Shown here piece after piece: positions 26,348-36,062 of a DNA stretch of 64,000 nucleotides (its first letter is position 1; each line of letters opens with the position of its first letter). The notes beneath the pieces were generated by a model. It was not told the DNA's origin. It saw nothing but the letters and a program-made list of their open reading frames with translations, and did no database searches. A program made the translations under genes and the position numbers. The stretch spans positions 372,001 through 436,000 of the forward strand of contig OZ254179.1 of the NCBI GenBank assembly GCA_965268675.1, read 5' to 3'. This DNA comes from AAA044-D11 sp009705075. Its GTDB lineage: Bacteria; Actinomycetota; Actinomycetes; Nanopelagicales; Nanopelagicaceae.

Positions 26348-27178
26348 ATGGCGGTTGTAACAATGCGAGAACTTCTCGACAGCGGAGTCCACTTCGGACA
26401 CCAAACTCGTCGATGGAATCCAAAGATGAAGCGCTACATATTTGCTGAGCGCAACGGTATTTACATCATCGACATCCAACAATCACTTGCACTAATTGAT
26501 AGCGCTTACGAATTCATTAAGGACACCGTTGCTAAAGGCGGACATATCCTTTTCGTGGGAACCAAGAAGCAAGCTCATGAGCCAATCAAGGCGCAATCTG
26601 CTCGCGTGCAAATGCCTTACGTTACAGAGCGCTGGCTCGGTGGAATGCTTACAAACTTCCCAACCGTGTACAAGCGAATTCAACGCCTTAAGGAACTCGA
26701 ACTTCTCGAGAATTCAAATGACCAACTTTTAACTAAGAAGGAACTCCTAGTTCTTCGTCGCGAACGCGAGAAGCTAACTAAGAACCTTGAAGGTATTCGT
26801 AATATGACCAAGTTGCCTAGCGCAATCTGGGTTGTAGATACTAAGAAGGAGCACCTTGCTGTTGCAGAAGCACACAAGCTAGGAATTCCAGTAGTCGCAA
26901 TCTTGGATACAAACTGTGATCCAGATGAAGTTGATTACAAGATTCCAGGTAACGATGATGCGATTCGTTCAATTGCACTTCTAACCCGCGTTATTACTGA
27001 TGCTGCTGTTGCAGGTCTTGCAGCTCGTTCTGCAAATGCCGCTGCAGCTGCTGACAAAGTAGCGCCAGTTGCTAAAGATGCAGAACCACTTGCTGATTGG
27101 GAGAAAGAACTTCTTACTAAGTCAGAAGAACCAGCCGCAGTTGCTACCGAAGCAATTACCGAAGTAACAGGAGAATAA
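26348..27178 (+). CDS. rpsB: 30S ribosomal protein S2
   Basis: Small-subunit protein needed for S1 binding and the 30S head. ATG 26348 gives MAVVTMRELLDSGVHFGHQ, the family start, and AAGGAG lies at normal spacing; an ATG 30 nt upstream would add unconserved residues. Diagnostic segments include RRWNPKMKRYIFAERNGIYI and RWLGGMLTNFPTV. The 276-residue product has an Ala/Glu-rich C-terminal extension, common in actinobacteria. tsf follows after 5 nt. Confidence 0.97.
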   Translation: MAVVTMRELLDSGVHFGHQTRRWNPKMKRYIFAERNGIYIIDIQQSLALIDSAYEFIKDTVAKGGHILFVGTKKQAHEPIKAQSARVQMPYVTERWLGGMLTNFPTVYKRIQRLKELELLENSNDQLLTKKELLVLRREREKLTKNLEGIRNMTKLPSAIWVVDTKKEHLAVAEAHKLGIPVVAILDTNCDPDEVDYKIPGNDDAIRSIALLTRVITDAAVAGLAARSANAAAAADKVAPVAKDAEPLADWEKELLTKSEEPAAVATEAITEVTGE

Positions 27179-27183
27179 TTAAA

Positions 27184-28011
27184 TTGGCTTACACAGCAGA
27201 AGATGTAAAAAAATTACGTGAAGCAACAGCTGCCGGAATGCTTGATTGCAAGAAGGCGCTAGATGAAGCAGATGGCGATTACAACAAAGCTGTCGAGATC
27301 ATCCGTGTTAAGGGGCAAAAAGGCGTAACAAAGCGTGAAGGCCGCACAACATCAAATGGTTTGGTGCTTGCTAAGGCCGAAGGCGATGTTGGCGTCATGC
27401 TTGAACTTAACTGCGAGACAGATTTCGTGGCAAAGGGTGAGCGTTTCCAAGAGCTAGCTGATGAACTTCTTGCACACTTGCTTTCAAGCAAGATTGGCGA
27501 GATTGCAGAATTTAGCGCCTCAAAGATGGCAAACGGAAAGACTGTTCAAGAATTAATTGATGAAGGAAATGCAATGCTTGGCGAGAAGATCGAACTTCGC
27601 CGAGTTGCGGTTCTTCAAGGTTCTCCAGTCTCACTGTATTTGCACCGCACTAGCCCAGATTTGCCACCACAAGTTGGAGTATTGGTTCAACTTGCAAAGG
27701 ATGCAGCTGAAGCTGGAAAAGATATTGCGCAACACATTGCAGCATTCGCCCCACAATTCGTGCGTCGGGAAGATATTCCTGCCGAAAGCATTGAGACCGA
27801 ACGCCGTATTGCTGAAGAGACTGCCCGCGCAGAGGGTAAGCCAGAAGCGTCAATCTCCAAGATTGTTGAAGGCCGAGTTACTGGTTTCGTAAAGGAAGTT
27901 AGCTTGCTTGAGCAAGCATTTGCTAAGGATGCCAAGAAGACCGTTCAGCAAATTGCAGATGAGGCAAAGACAGCCGTGTCGGCATTTCACCGATTCCGAG
28001 TTGGACAGTAA
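27184..28011 (+). CDS. tsf: Translation elongation factor Ts
   Basis: Nucleotide exchange factor for EF-Tu. The protein starts with the UBA-like segment (AEDVKKLREATAAGMLDCKKAL) and has the EF-Tu contact motif C77-E-T-D80-F-V. The length of 275 residues fits the actinobacterial form. The start codon is TTG at 27184, the only start giving the conserved AYTAEDV N-terminus; GGAG precedes it. Confidence 0.96.
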   Translation: MAYTAEDVKKLREATAAGMLDCKKALDEADGDYNKAVEIIRVKGQKGVTKREGRTTSNGLVLAKAEGDVGVMLELNCETDFVAKGERFQELADELLAHLLSSKIGEIAEFSASKMANGKTVQELIDEGNAMLGEKIELRRVAVLQGSPVSLYLHRTSPDLPPQVGVLVQLAKDAAEAGKDIAQHIAAFAPQFVRREDIPAESIETERRIAEETARAEGKPEASISKIVEGRVTGFVKEVSLLEQAFAKDAKKTVQQIADEAKTAVSAFHRFRVGQ

Positions 28012-28070
28012 TCTCGCCTAGTAATGCCTAGTAATAACCAGCAATTAAAGTAGATAAGGAGCACTTAAAT

Positions 28071-28787
28071 ATGGCCCGCAAAGGTTATAAGAGAGTGCTC
28101 CTTAAACTTTCTGGCGAAGTTTTTGGCGGCGAGAAGGGCATCGGCGTTGACCCCGATGTAGTTCATGATGTTGCATCACAGATTGCAGATGTCGTCCGCA
28201 GCGGCGTTCAAATTGGAATTGTTGTTGGTGGTGGAAATTATTTCCGTGGCGCTGAACTTCAACAACGTGGCATGGATCGTGCTCGTGCTGACTATATGGG
28301 AATGCTTGGAACAGTAATGAACTGTTTAGCACTTCAAGATTTTCTAGAAAAAGAGGGTATTGATACCCGCGTCCAAACGGCAATAACAATGGGGCAAGTA
28401 GCTGAGCCTTATATTCCACGTCGCGCCATTCGCCACTTAGAAAAAGGTCGCGTAGTTATTTTTGGAGCAGGTGCAGGAATGCCATTCTTTACAACAGATA
28501 CCGTTGCCGCGCAGCGCGCACTTGAAGTTTCAGCAGAGGCGTTGCTTCTTGCTAAGAGCGGGGTCGATGGCGTTTATTCTGCAGATCCAAAGAAGGATCC
28601 TTCAGCAGTTAAATACCAGAACGTAAGTTTTGATGATGTTCTTTCCAAGTCGCTAGCAGTAGCAGATGCTGCAGCATTTAGTTTATGTCGTGAGAATAAC
28701 CTTCCAATTGTTGTTTTCGATTTGAAGAATAAGGGCAATATCGCTCGGGCAGTCCGCGGCGATAGCGTCGGAACTTTAGTTTCGTAA
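28071..28787 (+). CDS. pyrH: UMP kinase
   Basis: Hexameric amino-acid-kinase-fold enzyme that phosphorylates UMP in pyrimidine nucleotide synthesis. The segments RVLLKLSGEVFGG, VVGGGNYFRG and the LAKSGVDGVYSADPKK nucleotide loop are diagnostic. The length of 238 residues is standard. AAGGAG lies before ATG 28071. It is placed between tsf and frr as in most actinobacteria. Confidence 0.96.
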   Translation: MARKGYKRVLLKLSGEVFGGEKGIGVDPDVVHDVASQIADVVRSGVQIGIVVGGGNYFRGAELQQRGMDRARADYMGMLGTVMNCLALQDFLEKEGIDTRVQTAITMGQVAEPYIPRRAIRHLEKGRVVIFGAGAGMPFFTTDTVAAQRALEVSAEALLLAKSGVDGVYSADPKKDPSAVKYQNVSFDDVLSKSLAVADAAAFSLCRENNLPIVVFDLKNKGNIARAVRGDSVGTLVS

Positions 28788-28804
28788 GGTTATAAGGGGA
28801 AATC

Positions 28805-29368
28805 ATGAGCGACATTTCAACAGCGCTAAGCGATGCAACTTCAAAGATGAACAAAGCGGTTGAAGTCGCTAAGGAAGATTTTGGTGCGATTCGTACCGGT
28901 CGCGCTCATCCAGCGATGTTCGCAAAGATTGTTGTTGATTACTACGGAACTATGACTCCACTTTCACAACTCGCATCTTTTCAAGTTCCAGAACCACGTA
29001 TGGCAATTGTTTCGCCATTTGATAAAGGCGCCTCTGCAGCAATTGAGAAGGCGATTCGTGAATCTGATCTTGGGGTAAATCCAGCATCAGATGGTGGCGT
29101 AATTCGAGTGAATTTCCCGCAATTAACCGAAGAGCGCCGTAAGGATTACATCAAGGTTGCACGAAATAAGGCCGAGGATTCTCGAATCTCGATTCGCAAT
29201 ATTCGCCGAACCGCAAAAGAGGCCATGGAGAAGTTAGAGAAAGATGGCCTTGCAGGCAAAGATGATGTGGCACGCGGTGAGAAGGATCTTGAGAAAATTA
29301 CTTCGGAACATGTTGTGAAAATAGATGAACTTTTAAAGCATAAAGAAGCTGAACTTCTCGAAGTTTAA
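28805..29368 (+). CDS. frr: Ribosome recycling factor
   Basis: Splits post-termination ribosomes together with EF-G. The 187-residue protein has the family pattern FGAIRTGRAHPAMF near the N-terminus, the LTEERRKDYIKVARNKAEDSR region and the helical C-terminus of the three-helix bundle. AGGGGAAATC precedes ATG 28805. cdsA follows after 3 nt. Confidence 0.97.
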   Translation: MSDISTALSDATSKMNKAVEVAKEDFGAIRTGRAHPAMFAKIVVDYYGTMTPLSQLASFQVPEPRMAIVSPFDKGASAAIEKAIRESDLGVNPASDGGVIRVNFPQLTEERRKDYIKVARNKAEDSRISIRNIRRTAKEAMEKLEKDGLAGKDDVARGEKDLEKITSEHVVKIDELLKHKEAELLEV

Positions 29369-29371
29369 ATC

Positions 29372-30220
29372 ATGGATGACTTTCATTCGCTAAATGAAGC
29401 GATAAATGCCAAGGCTGGGCGCAAGTTGGGTCCATCAATTTTGGTCTCACTTTTGCTACTTGCCGTCGTTTTCCTCACGATTTCATTTGTTCAATTTCTA
29501 TTCGCAATTTTAGTTTGGGTTGCGATTCTTCTTGCAGCAAGAGAGCTAATACGAGCCTATAAAGCTGGTGGTATTGAACTCCCGGAGAGCGCGATTGCAA
29601 TAGCAATAACTCTTTTGCTAGCGGCAGCATGGTTTGGGCGGGTATCAGGCTTAGCTGTAGCAATAGCAATTGCAATACCGTGTGTTCTTGTTTACATCCT
29701 CTTTAAGGACCCAAAAGATTTTGTCCGCAAATCAACCGCCGCCGCATTTGCCATATTTTATTTGGCTTTTCTGGGTGGTTTTGTGCTCCTTCTCGCTCAC
29801 GACAAAGATGGTTTGGCTCGAATCTTTACCCTCGTTGTTTTAGTTAGCTGCAACGATACTTTTGCCTATATTTCTGGCGTACTTTTTGGAAAACATCCAC
29901 TTGCACCGCACATAAGCCCAAAGAAAACTTGGGAAGGTTTAGTTGGTTCAGTAATCGCAACAACAATTGGTTCAGCCCTAGTCTTCCAATTTGCACTAAA
30001 TCACACCTGGTGGATTGGCGCTGGGATTGGCTTGGTTGCTGTTGTCACTTCAACTTGCGGCGATTTAATTGAATCTGCGGTAAAGCGAGATTTAGCAATC
30101 AAGGATATGGGGACAATTTTGCCTGGACATGGTGGAATTCTTGATCGTATCGATTCAGCTTTATTCACTGGCCCGGCAGTCTGGTTCGCCTTGGAATTCA
30201 TTAAGCACTTTAAATTATGA
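29372..30220 (+). CDS. cdsA: Phosphatidate cytidylyltransferase
   Basis: Integral membrane enzyme making CDP-diacylglycerol from phosphatidate and CTP, the branch point of phospholipid synthesis. Seven or so hydrophobic segments are visible in 282 residues. The CDP-diglyceride synthase signature starts at S235-A-V-K-R239 and continues through KDMGTILPGHGGILDRID; the SPKKTWEG motif lies upstream. It overlaps the rlmN start by 4 nt. Confidence 0.96.
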   Translation: MDDFHSLNEAINAKAGRKLGPSILVSLLLLAVVFLTISFVQFLFAILVWVAILLAARELIRAYKAGGIELPESAIAIAITLLLAAAWFGRVSGLAVAIAIAIPCVLVYILFKDPKDFVRKSTAAAFAIFYLAFLGGFVLLLAHDKDGLARIFTLVVLVSCNDTFAYISGVLFGKHPLAPHISPKKTWEGLVGSVIATTIGSALVFQFALNHTWWIGAGIGLVAVVTSTCGDLIESAVKRDLAIKDMGTILPGHGGILDRIDSALFTGPAVWFALEFIKHFKL

Positions 30221-31332
30221 CCGAAATTAAATTAGTTTTTGACGAGCCAAAACAACGAGTAAAACCGCCGAGACATTTCGCTGATTTAGATCCTGCACAA
30301 CGCAAAGCCCTAGCTGTCGAACTTGGGATTCCGGCATTTCGCGCTAATCAAATGGCAGTTCATTTCTTCACTCACTTCAACGATGACACCGAAACTTGGA
30401 GTGACATCCCTAAGGATTTACGAGAAACTTTAGCGAAAGATTTTGTGCCAAAGTTAATCACCTTGGTTAAATCAGTTACGACAGATAGTGGTAAGACTCG
30501 GAAAGATCTCTGGCGCTTACACGATGGTGTTTTAGTCGAGAGCGTTCTAATGAGATATTCCGATCGCACAACAGTTTGCATCTCATCACAAGCAGGTTGT
30601 GGAATGAATTGCCCATTTTGTGCGACAGGTCAAGCAGGTCTTACTCGAAACTTAACCGCTGGTGAAATTACCGCACAAGTTGTAGCGGCAGCGCGTATCT
30701 GCGCAGCTGGTGAATTACCTGGGGGAGAGACCAGGCTTTCGAACGTTGTATTCATGGGCATGGGTGAACCGATGGCTAATTACAACGCAGTTATGCGTTC
30801 CATTCGAAACATCACTGCTCCGCAACCAGATGGTCTTGGGATTGGTGCCAGATCAGTAACGCTATCGACCGTTGGCTTAGTAAATGGGATCGAAAAACTT
30901 TGTGATGAGGGTATTCCGGTAACTCTCGCAGTTTCACTGCACACTCCTGATGATGAACTGCGCGACACTTTGGTGCCAATCAACTCTCGCTGGAAAGTCC
31001 GTGAAGTTTTAGCCGCCGCCGATAGATATGAAGCGAAGACAGGTCGCCGCTACTCAATTGAATATGCCTTGATTCGCGATATTAATGATCAGGCTTGGCG
31101 GGCAGATTTACTGGGCAGGCTTCTCAAGAATAGAAATGCTCATGTAAATCTAATCCCACTAAACCCAACCCCGGGTTCTAAATGGACCGCATCGCGCCCA
31201 GAGGATGAAGCGGAATTCGTTCGGGTTTTAGAGAGTTATAAAGTTCCAGTGACAGTTCGCGACACAAGAGGCAGGGAAATAGACGGGGCATGTGGTCAAT
31301 TGGCCGCGTCCGAGATAATCTCTGAGGTATGA
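30217..31332 (+). CDS. rlmN: Dual-specificity 23S rRNA/tRNA adenine-C2 methyltransferase RlmN
   Basis: Radical-SAM enzyme that methylates C2 of A2503 in 23S rRNA and A37 in some tRNAs. The [4Fe-4S] motif is C128-G-M-N-C132-P-F-C135. The methyl-carrying cysteine near the C-terminus is C359 in DGACGQLA. The length is 371 residues. It ends the rpsB-to-rlmN run; unexpectedly its TGA overlaps the ATG of a catabolic aldehyde dehydrogenase by 4 nt, tying polyamine breakdown to a housekeeping operon. Confidence 0.95.
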   Translation: MTEIKLVFDEPKQRVKPPRHFADLDPAQRKALAVELGIPAFRANQMAVHFFTHFNDDTETWSDIPKDLRETLAKDFVPKLITLVKSVTTDSGKTRKDLWRLHDGVLVESVLMRYSDRTTVCISSQAGCGMNCPFCATGQAGLTRNLTAGEITAQVVAAARICAAGELPGGETRLSNVVFMGMGEPMANYNAVMRSIRNITAPQPDGLGIGARSVTLSTVGLVNGIEKLCDEGIPVTLAVSLHTPDDELRDTLVPINSRWKVREVLAAADRYEAKTGRRYSIEYALIRDINDQAWRADLLGRLLKNRNAHVNLIPLNPTPGSKWTASRPEDEAEFVRVLESYKVPVTVRDTRGREIDGACGQLAASEIISEV

Positions 31333-32756
31333 AAAAGCTAAATAACTTTATTGATGGAAAATCCGTACCAGCAAAGTCTGGCGCCACAAGTGAAATTATT
31401 AATCCAGCTACTGGTGCGGCATATGCAACAGCCCCAGTATCTGGAGCAGAAGATGTTGAAAGCGCGCTTAAGGCGGCGAGTAACGCATTTGTTGACTGGC
31501 GAGATTCAACGCCATCAGAGCGCCAACGTGCGTTAAATAAAATTGCAGATGCCCTTGAGGCTAGAAGTGATGAGTTGATTGCAATTGAAGTTGAGAACAC
31601 CGGTAAGCCAATTTCGCTAACCACTTCAGAAGAAGTTCCGCCGATGTTAGATCAGATTCGTTTCTTCGCCGGTGCCGCCCGAAATCTTGAAGGTAAATCT
31701 GCGGGCGAATATATGCGTGGGATGACCTCATTTATCCGTCGCGAACCAATCGGAGTTTGCGCACAAGTAACACCTTGGAACTATCCAATGATGATGGCCG
31801 TTTGGAAATGGGCCCCAGCCATTGCCGCAGGCAACACAGTTGTTTTAAAGCCAAGTGATACGACACCTGCCTCAACTGTTTTTATGGCGGAAGTAATGTC
31901 AGAATTTTTACCTAAGGGTGTCTTCAACGTTATTTGCGGAGATCGCGAAACTGGTCGCACTCTAGTTGAACATAAGACTCCTGCAATGGTCTCAATAACT
32001 GGTTCAGTTCGTGCCGGTATCGAAGTTGCTAAATCTGCGGCATCTGAATTAAAGCGAGTTCATCTTGAACTTGGCGGTAAAGCACCGGTAGTTGTATTCG
32101 ATGATGCAAACCTTGAAAACGCTGCCGAAAATATTGCAATCACTGGCTTCTTTAATGCCGGCCAAGATTGCACAGCTGCAACTCGCGTAATCGTACAAGA
32201 GAGCGTTTATGACAAGTTCGTTGAACTTCTTGCCAGCCAAGCCAAGAACAATATTGCGACTGGATCACCTACTGAAGATGTGCTTTATGGCGCACTCAAT
32301 AACGCTGACCAACTTGCCCGGGTCTCAGGCTTCGTAGAGCGCACCCCAAGTCACGCCAAGATTGTTGCTGGTGGAAGCAAAGTTGATCGCCCAGGATATT
32401 TCTTCGCTCCAACTGTTATCGCGGGCCTTCGCCAAGATGACGAGATGATTCAAAATGAAATCTTTGGGCCGGTAATTACCGTGCAGAAATTTAAGGATGA
32501 GGCCGAAGCTATTTCGATGGCGAATGATGTTGCATACGGTCTCGCTTCAAGTGTTTGGACAAGCAATCATGGCCGGGCAATGAGATGTGCAAGGGCCTTC
32601 GACTTTGGTTGTGTCTGGATAAATACCCACATCCCAATCGTGGCGGAGATGCCTCACGGCGGGTTCAAGCGCTCTGGTTACGGCAAGGATCTCTCAAGCT
32701 ATGGCTTCGAGGATTACACCCGTATCAAGCACGTGATGACAAATCTAAACGCCTAA
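31329..32756 (+). CDS. Aldehyde dehydrogenase, probably gamma-aminobutyraldehyde dehydrogenase
   Basis: NAD(P)-dependent ALDH superfamily enzyme of 475 residues with general base E247 (HLELGGKAPVVVF) and catalytic C281 (FNAGQDCTAATRV). The QDCTA motif and overall sequence resemble the 4-aminobutyraldehyde/betaine-aldehyde branch. The neighbouring polyamine transporter, FAD amine oxidoreductase and GABA transaminase point to oxidation of 4-aminobutyraldehyde (or its gamma-glutamyl form) to GABA. It might also oxidise succinate semialdehyde, for which no separate gene is present here. Substrate assignment is inference from context. Confidence 0.85.
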   Translation: MKKLNNFIDGKSVPAKSGATSEIINPATGAAYATAPVSGAEDVESALKAASNAFVDWRDSTPSERQRALNKIADALEARSDELIAIEVENTGKPISLTTSEEVPPMLDQIRFFAGAARNLEGKSAGEYMRGMTSFIRREPIGVCAQVTPWNYPMMMAVWKWAPAIAAGNTVVLKPSDTTPASTVFMAEVMSEFLPKGVFNVICGDRETGRTLVEHKTPAMVSITGSVRAGIEVAKSAASELKRVHLELGGKAPVVVFDDANLENAAENIAITGFFNAGQDCTAATRVIVQESVYDKFVELLASQAKNNIATGSPTEDVLYGALNNADQLARVSGFVERTPSHAKIVAGGSKVDRPGYFFAPTVIAGLRQDDEMIQNEIFGPVITVQKFKDEAEAISMANDVAYGLASSVWTSNHGRAMRCARAFDFGCVWINTHIPIVAEMPHGGFKRSGYGKDLSSYGFEDYTRIKHVMTNLNA

Positions 32757-32785
32757 ATCAGCCCCGAAAAATTACACCAAGGATG

Positions 32786-32816
32786 TTGCAATTTCGTAAC
32801 TTCGTGGGGCTAGACT
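32786..32816 (+). promoter_or_regulatory. Likely potD promoter overlapping an inverted repeat
   Basis: TTGCAA (32786-32791) and TAGACT (32811-32816), 19 nt apart, would start the transcript near 32823, about 50 nt before potD. AGCCCC at 32760-32765 is matched by GGGGCT at 32806-32811, which abuts the -10; inner stretches GAA/TTC and TTAC/GTAA also pair. This could be an operator or a leader fold of transcripts reading in from the dehydrogenase gene. Confidence 0.4.
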
Positions 32817-32872
32817 TTCCCCGTTCTCATCAGTTGCTCATTTAGAGCCAGCCCTAAGAAGAAAGTGGTGCC

Positions 32873-34060
32873 ATGACTACAGATAACTCCCGCGAAGAAA
32901 TTCAATCAGGATTGAAAGATCTTATTTCAGCCAAAGTTTCAAGACGTGGAGTATTTGCAGGCATCGGAGGTCTCAGCGCCGCAGCGCTTTTAGCATCATG
33001 CGGATCTAGCGGTGGAAGTTCTGGTGGATCGAGCGAGGCACTTCGTTGGGGTAACTGGCCGCTCTATCTAGATTTTGATGAGAAAACAAAGAAGTACCCA
33101 ACTCTTGAAGCATTCATTAAAAAATCTGGAATCGAAACAAAGTATTTTGAAGACTACAACGACAATGATGAGTTCTTTGGCAAAGTTCAAGCACAGCTAA
33201 AGCTAAAGAAAGATATTGGATACGACATTGTTACGCCAACCGACTGGATGGCGGCACGTTGGATTCGCCTCGGCTATACCCAAAAATTTGATGGTGCAAA
33301 TATTCCAAATGCCTCAAATGTTTTAGATACTTTAGCTTCACCTTCATACGACCCAAAGCGCGAGCAGACTCTGCCATGGCAGGGAATCATGTCCGGTTTC
33401 GGTTGGAATACCGCGAAGAACCCAAAGGGAATTCGTACGCTAGATGATCTCTTTGCTCCACAGAACAAGGGAAAGATTGTTGTTCTCTCCGAATTGCGCG
33501 ACACCATTGGAGTAATTCTTCTGGCTCAAGGCGTAGATGTAACAAAGGTAACTGAGGATCAATTCATGAATGCTGTTGATTTCATGGCTAAGAAAATTTC
33601 TGATGGTTGGATCCGCGGCGTAAAGGGTAATGAATATGCCGAAGACCTTACATCTGGTGATGCGACCGCTGTAATTGGCTGGTCAGGCGATATGTTCATT
33701 TTGGCTTCAGAGAATGAAGGCAAGTTTGACTTCGCAATTCCAGAATCAGGTGGAACTATCTCAGGTGATAACTTTGTTATTCCTTATACTGCAACCGCAG
33801 CTGCAAAGAAGAACGCGGAAGCGATGATTAATTATTATTATGACCCAGCAGTAGCTGCTGAAGTTGCGGCTTATGTAAATTATGTCTGCCCAGTAAAGGG
33901 CGCTCAAGCAGAGATGGAGAAGATCGATCCTGATCTAGCAAAGAGTGAATACATCTTCCCAACTGAAAAAACTATGGCGAATTTGCATGTATTCCGCGCG
34001 CTAACAACTGATGAAGAGAGTTCTTGGACTGAGGCTTTCCAAAAGGCTGCAGGAAACTAA
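32873..34060 (+). CDS. potD: Polyamine ABC transporter substrate-binding lipoprotein (PotD/PotF type)
   Basis: Extracellular solute-binding protein of 395 residues that captures spermidine/putrescine-like ligands. The N-terminus has a twin-arginine pair (R24-R25, SRRGVFAG), a hydrophobic stretch and a lipobox ending LLASC43, so export by Tat and lipidation at C43 are likely. A Gly/Ser linker follows. The mature part has the PotD pattern (LRWGNWPLYLDFD near the start, GYDIVTPTDWMAAR, NFVIPYTATAAAKKNAEAMINYYYD spanning the later lobe). It leads a potD-potA-potB-potC cluster. Exact ligand is not readable. Confidence 0.9.
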   Translation: MTTDNSREEIQSGLKDLISAKVSRRGVFAGIGGLSAAALLASCGSSGGSSGGSSEALRWGNWPLYLDFDEKTKKYPTLEAFIKKSGIETKYFEDYNDNDEFFGKVQAQLKLKKDIGYDIVTPTDWMAARWIRLGYTQKFDGANIPNASNVLDTLASPSYDPKREQTLPWQGIMSGFGWNTAKNPKGIRTLDDLFAPQNKGKIVVLSELRDTIGVILLAQGVDVTKVTEDQFMNAVDFMAKKISDGWIRGVKGNEYAEDLTSGDATAVIGWSGDMFILASENEGKFDFAIPESGGTISGDNFVIPYTATAAAKKNAEAMINYYYDPAVAAEVAAYVNYVCPVKGAQAEMEKIDPDLAKSEYIFPTEKTMANLHVFRALTTDEESSWTEAFQKAAGN

Positions 34061-35209
34061 GTGACAAAAGCCTCAATCGAAGCGCGAGGCGATCTTCGAC
34101 TTACCAGACTCACAAAGAGTTATGGTGATTTCACAGCAGTTGATGATCTTTCGCTAACAATTCCTAAAGGTTCATTCTTTGCCTTGCTTGGCCCATCTGG
34201 CTGCGGAAAGACAACAACTCTTCGAATGATTGCCGGTTTAGAAGAGCCAACTGCCGGAAGTATCCATCTTGGTGAAACAGATATCACGACAACTAAGCCA
34301 TACCAACGCCCAATCAATACCGTCTTCCAGAATTACGCACTATTTCCACATTTAACAATCTTTGAAAATATTGCATTTGGATTACGTAGGCGCGGCCAGA
34401 AAGATGTTAAAGAAGCGGTGGAGAAGGTATTAAATCTCGTTGAACTTCCGCACTTGGCACAACGTAAACCAACTCAACTTTCTGGTGGCCAACAACAGCG
34501 AATCGCGCTTGCGAGAGCGATTGTAAATCGCCCAGCGTTACTCCTTTTAGATGAACCACTTGGCGCACTTGATTTGAAACTACGTCGCCAGATGCAGATA
34601 GAACTAAAGTGGATTCAAAAAGAGGTTGGGCTAACTTTCGTCCACGTTACTCACGATCAAGAGGAAGCCATGACAATGGCCGACACGATTGCCGTAATGA
34701 ATGAAGGACAAATAGAGCAGATGGGCTCACCAGCTGATCTTTATGACAACCCTGAAACTGCTTATGTTGCCAACTTCCTAGGCCAATCAAACTTAATTAA
34801 AGGAAGCATCTCCGGAAATGACGGTGATTCCCTTGTTGTCGATGTTTACGGGCAGAAGATTTCACTGCCAAAGAATCGTTCACATGCAATCGATAACTCA
34901 ACTTATGCTGGTATCAGGCCAGAGAAGTTTCGTATCTCACTATTGAATACCCCGACCCGCGGAAATCTTTTAACAGGCGGTCACATTGAAGATGTTTCTT
35001 ACATCGGGGTATCTACCCAATATCAAGTTGAAATGCCATGGGGTCAGGAACTTATGGTCTTCGAACAGAATGATGATGGAGTAGCACCATTCAAAAAGGG
35101 CGATGCTGTAAACATTTCATGGGAACCTACATTTACCTTTGCGCTTCGCGGAGATGAAGATGTAACGGCAGGTTCACAGATCGAACCTGAAGCGCTAGAC
35201 GAAGAATAA
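34061..35209 (+). CDS. potA: Polyamine ABC transporter ATP-binding protein
   Basis: ATPase of the importer, 382 residues. Walker A is G44-P-S-G-C-G-K50-T-T, the ABC signature begins at S141 (LSGGQQQR), and Walker B ends with D164-E165 (LLLLDEPLG); a C-terminal TOBE regulatory domain follows (about 270-370). The gene starts at GTG 34061, the base after the potD stop, so the two are translated in tandem. Confidence 0.95.
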   Translation: MTKASIEARGDLRLTRLTKSYGDFTAVDDLSLTIPKGSFFALLGPSGCGKTTTLRMIAGLEEPTAGSIHLGETDITTTKPYQRPINTVFQNYALFPHLTIFENIAFGLRRRGQKDVKEAVEKVLNLVELPHLAQRKPTQLSGGQQQRIALARAIVNRPALLLLDEPLGALDLKLRRQMQIELKWIQKEVGLTFVHVTHDQEEAMTMADTIAVMNEGQIEQMGSPADLYDNPETAYVANFLGQSNLIKGSISGNDGDSLVVDVYGQKISLPKNRSHAIDNSTYAGIRPEKFRISLLNTPTRGNLLTGGHIEDVSYIGVSTQYQVEMPWGQELMVFEQNDDGVAPFKKGDAVNISWEPTFTFALRGDEDVTAGSQIEPEALDEE

Positions 35210-35213
35210 AATA

Positions 35214-36062
35214 ATGGGAAAGATTCGCACTCCTTATCTCCTCTTGCTCCCAGGTTTTGGTTTTCTATTCACATTCTTCATTTTGCCGATTATCAATCTG
35301 GCTCAAACATCGACTCAAACAAACGTTGCCGGGGGAGACACCGGGCAATACGAACAGACTTTTAGGTTTGCAAATTACGTTGATGCCTTTGTCGAGAATA
35401 AAGAGCAATTTGGCCGTTCATTTCTATATGCAACCATCGCAACAGTTTTAGCACTCGCAATTGCCTATCCGCTGGCATATGCAATCGCATTTAAAGCAGG
35501 AAAATATAAAAATTTACTATTGGTACTTGTTGTCGCACCCTTTTTTACCTCTTTCTTACTTAGAACAATTGCTTGGAAGCAGATTCTCGGCGAGGAGGGT
35601 TTCGTAGTTCCAACGCTCCGTTCGCTCGGAATTATCAGCCAGAGCACAACGCTTACTTCTACATCATTTGCAGTTGTAATGGGTATGACTTATAACTTTC
35701 TTCCATTTATGACCCTTCCGCTCTATGCCTCAATTGATCGTATTGACCCACGAACCCTTGAAGCATCTGGTGATCTTTATGCAAATGGCTTGACCACATT
35801 TCGCAGAGTTACCCTCCCGCTTTCAATGCCAGGAGTGGTTGCAGGAACGTTGCTTACATTTATTCCAGCCGCCGGTGATTACGTGAATGCCGCAATCCTT
35901 GGAAATCCAAATACCAAGATGCTAGGAAATGTAATTGAATCTCGCTATTTCAAAATTGTTGATTATCCAACTGCAGCCGCGCTCTCATTTACTTTAATGG
36001 CGGCTATCTTGATATTAGTAACCCTCTATATTCGAAAAGCAGGAACAGAGGAGTTGGTATGA
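35214..36062 (+). CDS. potB: Polyamine ABC transporter permease, PotB type
   Basis: Membrane component of the importer, 282 residues with six likely membrane helices. The first helix is at residues 8-28 and the cytoplasmic EAA loop (LEASGDLYANGLTTFRRVTL) docks on the ATPase. PotB is assigned from the order ATPase, PotB, PotC. The start is 4 nt after potA, and the stop overlaps potC by 4 nt. Confidence 0.92.
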   Translation: MGKIRTPYLLLLPGFGFLFTFFILPIINLAQTSTQTNVAGGDTGQYEQTFRFANYVDAFVENKEQFGRSFLYATIATVLALAIAYPLAYAIAFKAGKYKNLLLVLVVAPFFTSFLLRTIAWKQILGEEGFVVPTLRSLGIISQSTTLTSTSFAVVMGMTYNFLPFMTLPLYASIDRIDPRTLEASGDLYANGLTTFRRVTLPLSMPGVVAGTLLTFIPAAGDYVNAAILGNPNTKMLGNVIESRYFKIVDYPTAAALSFTLMAAILILVTLYIRKAGTEELV

